Assembly (NCBI GenBank): GCA_021157415.1 | Contig: JAGGWN010000094.1 | Location: 1-33,891 of the forward strand | Source: Bacteroidales bacterium | GTDB lineage: Bacteria; Bacteroidota; Bacteroidia; Bacteroidales; VadinHA17 | Length of the DNA stretch: 33,891 nucleotides | Direction of reading: 5' to 3' | Shown here: positions 25,254 to 32,279 of the stretch, one piece after another | How the letters are laid out: each line of letters starts with the position of its first letter | Position numbering within the stretch: the stretch's first letter is position 1 | The notes under the pieces: model-generated | Database searches by the model: none | The model's input: the letters and a program-made list of their open reading frames with translations, nothing else | What the model was told of the DNA's origin: nothing | Position numbers and translations under genes: made by a program

Positions 25254-26408
25254 ATGGGGTTTCCCTTGCTCATTTCTTTTGTTCTTTTTTTTATGTTTTC
25301 CCCGGTCACCGCACAGACCGGGCAAAGCAACCTGTTGTTCCAGGGTTACCTGACCAATATGCAAAGTGTGATGTTCCAGCACACCGATGATTCCTGGATC
25401 ATTGACAACCTCCTCCACAACCGTCTGCAATTAAAATGGTATGCCAACGATCATATCACCACCGACATCGAGGTGCGCAACCGGTTCTCCTACGGCAAAT
25501 CCATGGAAATGCCCGGCTATAAAGATATCTACACCCGGGATCAGGGATGGGTGGATCTCTCCTTCACCCTGGCCAGCGGCACCTCCTATATCCTGGAAAG
25601 CACCATCGACAGAGCCTGGGCTAACTTCCGGTTCGGCAACTGGGAATTCAGGGCCGGACGGCAACGAATCAACTGGGGCAAAACCATGGTGTGGAATCCG
25701 AATGATATCTTTAATGCCTACTCTTTCTTCGATTTTGACTATCCGGAAAAACCGGGTTGTGATGCTCTCCGTATTCAGTATTATACCGGCGCCTTCTCCA
25801 ACCTTGAAGCAAGCGTAAAAGTAAATGGCGATAAGGAAATCACTGCAGCCGGCATGCTGCGTATCAACCCGGGGATGTACGATCTGCAGTTTTTCGGAGG
25901 AGTATTAAACAGCCAGGACCTTGTGGCTGGTACCGGATGGTCGGGGAATATTAAAAATGCCGGTTTCAGCGGGGAAGTGACCCTGTTCCAGCCCAAAGAT
26001 TCCTCTCTCGGAAAAGGGGGAGACATCATGTACTCGGTCAGTACGGATTACACTTTCAGAAATTCCTTGTTTGTACAGCTGGAATTCCTCTATTCCAGTG
26101 TAAATTATAATTACCTGAACTTTACCGAATTTTATTTCCTGCCCCTGACTGTAAAAGAAATCACTTTCACGGATTTTAATATCTTCGGACAGGTCTCTTA
26201 TCCTTTTACTCCGTTGTTTTCAGGAACTTTTTCCGGAATATACTATCCCTCCATCCAGGGGTTTTTCATGGGCCCCAGTCTCTCCTACAATATCCAGGAC
26301 AACCTGGATATTTCCTTCTTCATGCAATATTTCAACGGAGAATTTAACAAAGTGACAGGAAGACAAAAGCTCACGCTGGCATTTCTCCGGCTGAAGTGGA
26401 GCTTTTAA
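25254..26408 (+). CDS. Outer-membrane beta-barrel protein of the ABC/LolA operon (DUF1302-like features)
   Basis: From ATG 25254 there is a good signal peptide (MGFPLLISFVLFFMFSPVTA), then about 360 residues of alternating amphipathic strands ending in LRLKWSF, an aromatic terminus as in BAM-inserted barrels. The motif RAGRQRINWGKTMVWNPND followed by PEKPGCDALR resembles the GRQ..-WG..-P.D-PG.(D/E)A pattern of DUF1302-type porins, which in proteobacteria accompany LolA-fold DUF1329 proteins and MMPL pumps. Longer starts exist at 25185 (ATG) and 25167 (GTG, overlapping the ATPase end), but both put a charged stretch before the signal. Likely role: the outer-membrane end of the export path. Confidence 0.75.
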   Translation: MGFPLLISFVLFFMFSPVTAQTGQSNLLFQGYLTNMQSVMFQHTDDSWIIDNLLHNRLQLKWYANDHITTDIEVRNRFSYGKSMEMPGYKDIYTRDQGWVDLSFTLASGTSYILESTIDRAWANFRFGNWEFRAGRQRINWGKTMVWNPNDIFNAYSFFDFDYPEKPGCDALRIQYYTGAFSNLEASVKVNGDKEITAAGMLRINPGMYDLQFFGGVLNSQDLVAGTGWSGNIKNAGFSGEVTLFQPKDSSLGKGGDIMYSVSTDYTFRNSLFVQLEFLYSSVNYNYLNFTEFYFLPLTVKEITFTDFNIFGQVSYPFTPLFSGTFSGIYYPSIQGFFMGPSLSYNIQDNLDISFFMQYFNGEFNKVTGRQKLTLAFLRLKWSF

Positions 26409-26637
26409 AATGTAAAATAAAGAATTGCTTAATACGAAATCTGGGTTTATTACGCCTCACCCAAAACTTTTTCTGAAAGTTTTTACCTCTCCTCAAGGAG
26501 AGAATGCAGCAGCTTCCCGGGGCTTTCATCCTTCAGGATGGTCTGCCAGGACAGACACGGTTTGGCATCTTTTACCACAGACCGATGGATCCCTAAGCTT
26601 AGCTCGACATGACTGGATACATTTTCACCAGGATTGC
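26409..26637. other. Intergenic stretch with two hairpins, no gene
   Basis: A candidate terminator hairpin AAAACTTT/AAAGTTTT (26463-26483, loop TTCTG) follows the barrel gene by 54 nt. A second stem, CTCTCCT/AGGAGAG (26487-26502), follows directly. The rest (26503-26637) shows no coding character; one 76-codon open frame there lacks a plausible protein. Confidence 0.4.
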
Positions 26638-26645
26638 TATCTTTG
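26638..26645 (+). promoter_or_regulatory. -7 box TATCTTTG before the methyltransferase gene
   Basis: It is an exact match to TAnnTTTG, 31 nt upstream of ATG 26677. This suggests the methyltransferase has its own promoter and is not part of the ABC operon. Confidence 0.45.
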
Positions 26646-26676
26646 CAGCCTGTAATACGATCACAAAACCTGTCAT

Positions 26677-27396
26677 ATGGCTTTAATCGAAGAATGGGAG
26701 CAAACAGGACAGAAACTCTTCCGTTACCGGGGACAAATCCCGGTGCTTTTCCTGTTGATCGAGCTGGTTTTTCTGTATTTTCACCCCTACCGGGACGATC
26801 CTGCCTTTTATTACCGAAGCCTGGCATATTTCCTTGTAACCCTGTTGGGTTTTCTGATCCGCATCCAAAGCATCGGCCATGCGGGAGAAAGATCTTCAGG
26901 CAGAAACCGGAAACAACAGGTCGCTGAGGAGCTTAATACCAGTGGGTGGTACTCCATGGTCCGGCACCCCCTCTATCTGGGAAACTTCCTGATGTGGCTC
27001 GGACTGGGACTCTATACCGAATCGGTCTGGTTCATCCTCATTTTCTGCCTGGTTTACTGGCTTTATTATGAAAGGATCATGTTTACCGAAGAGAGTTTTC
27101 TGCGAAAAAAATTCGGCGCACAATATCTTAAATGGGCAGAAAACACCCCGGCCTTTCTGCCCCGTTTCAAAAACCACCGCAACCCGAAACATCCTTTTCA
27201 GACCCTCCGGGTCCTGAAATCCGAATATCACATGTTATTGGAAGTCCCCGGTCTTTTTCTCGTCCTGGACATCGTCCGGAATTATAATATTTACAACGCT
27301 TTTCACCCGGACATGCTTTGGGTCTGGCTGTTTGCCGCCTGTGCCTTGTTATGGGTCATTTTACGTATCCGGTTTAAGATGTTCCGGAAACACTGA
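26677..27396 (+). CDS. Integral-membrane methyltransferase, ICMT/PEMT-like family
   Basis: The 239-aa protein has about five membrane segments (near 22-37, 50-66, 102-112, 119-131 and 212-231). The SAM-binding signature of the ICMT/PEMT class is visible as SMVRHPLYLGNFLMWLG (about 94-110), followed by YYERIMFTEESFLRKKFG with the conserved acidic pair, and Y..W....PAFLPR. Relatives methylate lipids or isoprenyl-cysteine; in bacteria lipid or polar-lipid targets are likely. The substrate is unknown. It lies downstream of the lipid-export-like operon but has its own promoter box. Confidence 0.8.
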   Translation: MALIEEWEQTGQKLFRYRGQIPVLFLLIELVFLYFHPYRDDPAFYYRSLAYFLVTLLGFLIRIQSIGHAGERSSGRNRKQQVAEELNTSGWYSMVRHPLYLGNFLMWLGLGLYTESVWFILIFCLVYWLYYERIMFTEESFLRKKFGAQYLKWAENTPAFLPRFKNHRNPKHPFQTLRVLKSEYHMLLEVPGLFLVLDIVRNYNIYNAFHPDMLWVWLFAACALLWVILRIRFKMFRKH

Positions 27397-27439
27397 CTCT
27401 GTCATTTTCGGTATAATGTTTGCTGGATGTTTAACTCAA

Positions 27440-27478
27440 TTGCGCAATAGAGTTATTGTAAATGGCTCTATTGCGCAA
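27440..27478. repeat. Perfect 13-bp inverted repeat with TTGCGCAATAGAG arms
   Basis: TTGCGCAATAGAG (27440-27452) and CTCTATTGCGCAA (27466-27478) are exact reverse complements around a 13-nt loop. It sits 43 nt after the methyltransferase stop, between convergent genes. The arm core recurs at 13130-13138. Confidence 0.7.
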
Positions 27479-27497
27479 ACCAGATTTAACGGTCAGA

Positions 27498-27575
27498 AAA
27501 GGACATTAATAATATACATATTTAAATACATATTTAAATAATTATTTAAATATGTATTTAAAAAGTTCGTCCTTT
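27498..27575. terminator. Large AT-rich palindrome between convergent genes
   Basis: Outer arms AAAGGAC/GTCCTTT (27498-27504, 27569-27575) enclose a perfect 42-bp palindrome (27521-27562). The inner part is also a 12-bp-period near-tandem repeat (27516-27563) with ATTTAAAT in three of the four units. It lies 15 nt beyond the stop of the minus-strand peptidase gene and 101 nt beyond that of the methyltransferase. A bidirectional termination or RNA-end-protection role is plausible, but the missing GC stem makes it unlike a standard terminator. Confidence 0.55.
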
Positions 27576-27590
27576 CTTATCTGACATTCC

Positions 27591-28868
27591 TCATTCTTTC
27601 AGCCATTTCTCCAACGAGTCAATCACTGTTTTCTTTTGCATTTCCGGCAGGTTGCCAATACGTGTAAAGTGCGATCCTTGCGGTTTAAAGATCTGAAGGG
27701 CATGGGCTTTGCCATAAAGGCGTACGGCTGTAGCCGACCAGGTATCCGTACCCCCATAGATATAAATAAAATGATTCCCCTGATTCTGCAGAAAAGTATC
27801 TATCTCTGGCATGATCCGGTCGTCATACTTCAACCGGACATGCCGGGGAGCCGCAAATCTGAAGGTTGTATCCCTGACATGGCGTATTTCTCCCTGATAC
27901 CGGGAAGGACGGTATCCATAATATCCCAGTTGTGTCATCGCCTGATAAAAAAACGGTTCAAAAAATCTTATTCCTAAATCCGAAAAATAATCGAAGATGT
28001 TTGCCTTTCTGAAAAAATCAAACAAAGCCTTTGACGAAGTGTTCGCCACAGGGATATCCCGGCATTTTAATCCCCACTGCCAGAATGCAAATGGGAATTC
28101 CAAAACAGAATATTCATAAGCGGCACTGTCTCCGCCGGCTCTCTTCCAGGTATATCCCTTTTCTTCAGCATATTTTTCAAACAAGGGAAAGATCTTTTTT
28201 CTCTCTTTCAGCAGTCGCATCTGGTAGGAATAGATTCTTGCCCTGCAGGAATCGCTACCGACCGTATCCAAAAAAGTAAATATCCGCGGATCCACCACGG
28301 CAAAGTTCAGTGGACCCACATAAGGCACACAGATATCTGCATCTTTCGGATAAAAATATTTGAAATACATGGTAGTTTGTCCTCCCTTGCTGATACCGGT
28401 ACTGATCCATTTTCCGGGCCAGACCTGCTTAAACAGGGTATAGATATAATGATGGTCAGCAGCCGCCTGCTGTATGGTCAGATAACGCCAGTCAAGCGTA
28501 TCTGGCACCGATTTCCCGAAATAACGGTGTTCCACAATGATCTGGTTGGCATGGGTAAGGCGGGCCAACTCCGTTACATAGTTCCGGCCGGCGGAATATC
28601 CTTCGGTGACAAACACTACCGGCTGCAACGAATCCAGATACGACACCCAGATACGCTGCTTGAAATGGCCTTTCCATTTATGTTTGTGATCGAGCGGTTG
28701 TGAAATCATCACCTCCCAAGCTGCCTTATACAAAGAATCCGGCGTAATCGCCCTCACCTCTGCGCCCGGGATTTTCTTCAGCAGATCATATATGGAAACC
28801 TGCTGGGACAGAATTGGAAAGGAAATAGCCCAGTATAAAAACAGGAAAATACTGTATCTTTTTATCAT
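27591..28868 (-). CDS. Secreted serine peptidase, PS-10/S37 family (tripeptidyl-aminopeptidase-like)
   Basis: A signal peptide (MIKRYSIFLFLYWAISFPIL, cut before SQQ) leads to a roughly 405-residue alpha/beta-hydrolase. FVTEGYSAGRNYVTELA and IIVEHRYFGKS are typical of S37 and the related S28 peptidases. The nucleophile is Ser160 in GISKGGQT; the likely acid Asp375 is in YGGTDTWSA and His400 in GSHFTRI. S37 enzymes cut short peptides from N-termini. I chose ATG 28868; longer frames back to 28904 only add MLVFARLSNLMQ. It is the last gene of the minus-strand esterase/GH2 run, though its tie to polysaccharide use is unclear. Confidence 0.85.
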   Translation of the reverse strand: MIKRYSIFLFLYWAISFPILSQQVSIYDLLKKIPGAEVRAITPDSLYKAAWEVMISQPLDHKHKWKGHFKQRIWVSYLDSLQPVVFVTEGYSAGRNYVTELARLTHANQIIVEHRYFGKSVPDTLDWRYLTIQQAAADHHYIYTLFKQVWPGKWISTGISKGGQTTMYFKYFYPKDADICVPYVGPLNFAVVDPRIFTFLDTVGSDSCRARIYSYQMRLLKERKKIFPLFEKYAEEKGYTWKRAGGDSAAYEYSVLEFPFAFWQWGLKCRDIPVANTSSKALFDFFRKANIFDYFSDLGIRFFEPFFYQAMTQLGYYGYRPSRYQGEIRHVRDTTFRFAAPRHVRLKYDDRIMPEIDTFLQNQGNHFIYIYGGTDTWSATAVRLYGKAHALQIFKPQGSHFTRIGNLPEMQKKTVIDSLEKWLKE

Positions 28869-28942
28869 CTGCATAAGGTTGGAAAGACGAGCAAAAACCA
28901 ACATACCATAGGATTAATAAATAATTTCAGCTAACGGTCACT

Positions 28943-29836
28943 CTATCTGTGAAAGCTTTTACCGATAAACTGCAGTCCGTTTTTCAGGCCGGTGCGCCAG
29001 TATACCCACGCATGTTTCCCGTCTCTGACCCGGTATTCATGAGTCAGCCCCATATCCCTCATCTTCACATGCAGAGCTGAGTTTCCTTTGTATAAAAAAT
29101 CATCATCCCCGATATCCAGGTACCACCGCACCGTCTTCAGCTTATCGAACGGCTGTGTCTCAAGCAAATGTAATGGGCTGAAAGACTTCCAGGCATCCGT
29201 AATCCTGTCTTTGCCTTCCAGTCCTTCGCCAAATAAAAATCCGAAAACATGTTTGTAGGACTTACTGTCCATTTTAATCAACTGTTCATCCGTATAGGTT
29301 CCTGAACTAAAAGCCACACTGGCAGCAAACATATCGGGGTTTCGCATGGCTGTGTGCAGGGCCCCATAGCCCCCCATGGAAAGACCTGCGATCCCACGGA
29401 ATTGTTTCTCCGGCCGGGTACGATACGTTTTATCAACATAAGGGATAAACTCTTTAATGAACATATCCGCCCAAGGCTTTTTCCCCTTATAATCATTGAC
29501 ATACCAAGTCACTCCTCCGTCGGGCATCACCAGGATCATCGGAGGGATCTCACCTTTGATAATGGCATCACCGGCAATCCGGTCGGCTTCTCCGAACTGA
29601 AGCCATCCCGTATCATCATCGGTATATCCGTGCAGCAGGTAAACCACAGGATATTTACGGGCGTCGGTTTCATAGCCGGGCGGCAAATAAATAGTATATC
29701 TGACATCCCCCATCAGGCTGCTGTGAAAAACCAGACCTTCCATTACTTTTCCCCGGTCAGCAGACTGAGCATAACCGGAATGTCCCTGAAACAACAATCC
29801 GGCAACCAGAAAATACATTAAATACATTTTTTTCAT
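28943..29836 (-). CDS. Secreted CE1-type esterase (putative feruloyl/acetyl esterase, esterase D family)
   Basis: The signal peptide (about 1-24, ending GYAQ) is followed by an esterase-D/feruloyl-esterase domain. Visible are YTIYLPPGY, YPVVYLLHGYTDDDTGW, the nucleophile Ser153 in GLSMGG, an acidic GDDDF loop (244-246) supplying the catalytic Asp, and His275 in GKHAWVYW. Enzymes of this family remove feruloyl or acetyl groups from hemicellulose side chains. The 150-nt gap upstream to the BD-FAE-type gene holds no ORF and no obvious terminator, so cotranscription is possible. Confidence 0.87.
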   Translation of the reverse strand: MKKMYLMYFLVAGLLFQGHSGYAQSADRGKVMEGLVFHSSLMGDVRYTIYLPPGYETDARKYPVVYLLHGYTDDDTGWLQFGEADRIAGDAIIKGEIPPMILVMPDGGVTWYVNDYKGKKPWADMFIKEFIPYVDKTYRTRPEKQFRGIAGLSMGGYGALHTAMRNPDMFAASVAFSSGTYTDEQLIKMDSKSYKHVFGFLFGEGLEGKDRITDAWKSFSPLHLLETQPFDKLKTVRWYLDIGDDDFLYKGNSALHVKMRDMGLTHEYRVRDGKHAWVYWRTGLKNGLQFIGKSFHR

Positions 29837-29986
29837 GACTTTTTATTTTTAGTTATTCTGAATTTCCCCCGGACTGGCCGGGGTTAGTGCCATCATCATT
29901 ATCTTTTTCTCTTATTATCCTTACAAAAAAAACCAGCCCTGTTTCCTATACTTTCCTTAATTCACCGAAGCTTCAGCGATGGTGGA

Positions 29987-30925
29987 TTACTTCTTTTTTT
30001 CCACATTTATCCACCTCAACCACGCCGCACAGTCTTCTGTCCACCTGTTCAGATGAGCATCATGAGTGGCCAAAGAAAAACCATGACCTCCTGCCGGATA
30101 AATATGCATTTCTACAGGCACCCCATGATTTTTAAGAGCTTCGAAGAATGACAGACTGTTTTCAGGGGGTACTGCTTTATCATCTGCAGCCAGGAAAAGA
30201 AAGGTGGGTGGGGTTTTTTTTGTCACCTGCAGTTCATTGGAAAACTCCACTACCCTTTCCGGGGATGAATCGCTGCGCAACAAAGCTTTTTGGGAGCCCC
30301 TGTGCGTAATGGAATCAACCATGGAAATAACAGGATAGCCCAGGATCATAAAATCGGGACGGCAACTTAAACGCTCGACAGGATCCTTTGCACCGGTCTT
30401 TCCTGCATCAAAATGTGTCCCTGTCGTAGAGGCCAGATGGCCTCCTGCAGAGAAGCCCATGATCCCCACCTTATGCGGATTGATATTCCACTCTGTGGCA
30501 TGATAACGCACCAGCCGGATGGCACGTTGCGCATCCATCAGCGGCGACTTATAACTGATGATATTGCTTTCATCCACCGGCAACCGGTATTTCAGTACAA
30601 TCCCTGCAATCCCCAAAGAGTTGAGCCATTTGGCCATATCCGTTCCTTCCCAGTCGTATGCCAGGATATGATATCCTCCCCCGGGACAGATCACTACCGC
30701 CTGCCTGGTGGCATTGGCTCCCGAAGGCAGAAATACGGCAATATCCGGATCCTGCACGTCGGAGATACGGGTGATCCCTCCACTTGTCACTGCTTTTTCT
30801 GTCTTACCCAGATCTTTCATCCCCGGCACCTTCCCTTCGGGCCACAACGGGATCTTGTAATCCTGTGAATAAAGCACAATGCTGAACAATACTAATGTTC
30901 CTGTTAAGATCATTCTGTTTTTCAT
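29987..30925 (-). CDS. Secreted alpha/beta-hydrolase, BD-FAE/acetyl-xylan-esterase type
   Basis: The signal sequence MKNRMILTGTLVLFSIVLYS precedes a 290-residue hydrolase. It shows the oxyanion-loop motif CPGGGYHILAYDWEG, the nucleophile Ser159 in GFSAGGHLAS, Asp249 in AADDKAVP and His281 in GGHGFSLA. Members deacetylate or deferuloylate xylan/mannan oligosaccharides. The start is ATG 30925; a GTG one codon upstream is less likely. It follows the CE2-type gene after 15 nt, so the two are almost certainly cotranscribed. Confidence 0.87.
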   Translation of the reverse strand: MKNRMILTGTLVLFSIVLYSQDYKIPLWPEGKVPGMKDLGKTEKAVTSGGITRISDVQDPDIAVFLPSGANATRQAVVICPGGGYHILAYDWEGTDMAKWLNSLGIAGIVLKYRLPVDESNIISYKSPLMDAQRAIRLVRYHATEWNINPHKVGIMGFSAGGHLASTTGTHFDAGKTGAKDPVERLSCRPDFMILGYPVISMVDSITHRGSQKALLRSDSSPERVVEFSNELQVTKKTPPTFLFLAADDKAVPPENSLSFFEALKNHGVPVEMHIYPAGGHGFSLATHDAHLNRWTEDCAAWLRWINVEKKK

Positions 30926-30940
30926 CACTATATCTGTTAA

Positions 30941-32050
30941 TTACCAATTTATATTCCGGTCAATAAAGTGGATGAGCGTATCGGCCATCACACGATGATC
31001 TTCCACCCTTGGATGTCCGTCTTTTTGTATATACGGAAAAAACAAGGTATAGATTTGCGGGTCATTCATTTCCTCCACTGCCTGTCTGACGTAGCCCGGC
31101 CAGGGAGATCCTTCTTTAGTAGCATCCATACTCCCCAAAGCACAGATAATATGGGTTTTTGGATAAACTTTCCGGATTTTCCTCACAAAATCTTTATACC
31201 CACTTATGATTTGTCTGTCAGTAGGTGGTGTATCCCCGAAACGGTGTTTGAACTCAAGGTATTCAGGCATGTTTACCAGCCACGAATCATTCTGAAATAA
31301 ATTGATAACCACAATACCAGGCTGAAATCCGGAAAAATCCCATTTGCTGTCCGGGTCTTCCGGGTCCAGGCGGTCGTACATTTCCGGCATGATCATCGGG
31401 AACCAACTGATTAAAATGCCGATGCCGCTTCGGGCAATGCAGGAATATTCCGCTCCGTAATGGCGGGCCGTCATAGCAGCATAGGTAACATAATTGTCTG
31501 TAAGTGTGCTGTCCGGATGATCGCCTATCGTATCGTGAACCGCATAACCGGCAGTGATGGAGTTGCCGTAAAACTCAATTCCTCGTCCCGCAGAAGCCGG
31601 AAATTCCTGAATAGCGGCATCTCCTGTAATCTGAAACCCGAAAAATTTCGTATGACCACGGGTCCATTCAGACCTTTTGAACAACTCCAGCATATGCTCT
31701 CCCGGTGACAGAGAGTCTGCCAGCACATACCATTGGTCCAGACTGTCCATACGCATCAGCACCGGCTCTTTTCCGTCTATAACAACATCATAATAGTTCT
31801 TCCCTCTTTCATCTTTCAGGTGAACTTCTGCTTTGGTCCCCTGAAAAAGAATAGTCATCGAGGTCCCGGGCCAGTATAGCACTGCGCAGTCAGGCCCCTG
31901 CCTGTTAATACGTCCCATCGTATGAATATGAGGATCGTTCCAGGCAACACGTACCGTATCATGCAGACCGGATTGTGTGCCCGGTTGATGCTGCCGGCAG
32001 GATGACAGAAAAAGGAACAAAGAAAGAGATAAGAAAATAATTCTTTTCAT
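30941..32050 (-). CDS. SGNH-hydrolase lipoprotein, CE2-like acetyl esterase
   Basis: The lipoprotein signal MKRIIFLSLSLFLFLSSC has lipobox Cys18. An N-terminal jelly-roll domain (about 30-145) is followed by an SGNH domain: nucleophile Ser164 in FYGNSITAGY, the N-block FQND (252-255) and the catalytic pair Asp344/His346 in KDGHPRVEDH. The two-domain order matches CE2 esterases, which remove acetyl groups from xylan and glucomannan. I chose ATG 32050 because it yields a perfect lipoprotein signal; the longer frame to 32134 adds 28 unlikely residues. Anchoring fits a role on the cell envelope next to the GH2 enzyme. Confidence 0.88.
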   Translation of the reverse strand: MKRIIFLSLSLFLFLSSCRQHQPGTQSGLHDTVRVAWNDPHIHTMGRINRQGPDCAVLYWPGTSMTILFQGTKAEVHLKDERGKNYYDVVIDGKEPVLMRMDSLDQWYVLADSLSPGEHMLELFKRSEWTRGHTKFFGFQITGDAAIQEFPASAGRGIEFYGNSITAGYAVHDTIGDHPDSTLTDNYVTYAAMTARHYGAEYSCIARSGIGILISWFPMIMPEMYDRLDPEDPDSKWDFSGFQPGIVVINLFQNDSWLVNMPEYLEFKHRFGDTPPTDRQIISGYKDFVRKIRKVYPKTHIICALGSMDATKEGSPWPGYVRQAVEEMNDPQIYTLFFPYIQKDGHPRVEDHRVMADTLIHFIDRNINW

Positions 32051-32279
32051 TTGCTTACAGAAAACGTTTGTGAAACGAAGGTAATATTTTTTCAGACAAG
32101 GTTTTAAAAGGGGACAAGATTTTAGCTGATCCAACAGATTTTGATCATGTCGAATCGTTAAAAAACTTTACTGTCAAAGAGAAGCACAGGGGGCACAGAA
32201 ACTTCTTTCCCTAAAGAATGATCCTCCCGGATCGAAAATTCATAGCCAAAACCTGTTTAGTTCTTTTAAACAGCTGGGA
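32051..32279. other. Intergenic region upstream of the CE2-type gene
   Basis: No gene is seen in these 229 nt. On the minus strand TACCTTCG (one off TAnnTTTG) lies about 30 nt before the CE2 ATG and could be a weak -7 box. The purine-rich run GAAGCACAGGGGGCACAGAA (32181-32200) and the hairpin at 32253-32273 are the only other structures noticed. Confidence 0.35.
32253..32273 (-). terminator. Candidate hairpin after the GH2 gene
   Basis: CTGTTTA (32253-32259) and TAAACAG (32267-32273) form a 7-bp stem, 6 nt past the GH2 stop, followed on the minus strand by GTTTTGG. The T-run is short, so termination would be partial at best. Confidence 0.35.

Noticed and set aside
26425-26655. 76-aa open frame after the barrel gene
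   Set aside because: Composition is irregular, it covers two hairpins and a promoter box, and it resembles no protein.
27516-27563. 12-bp periodic repeats as a CRISPR array
   Set aside because: Units abut without spacers, are AT-only in most positions and form a palindrome; no cas genes nearby.
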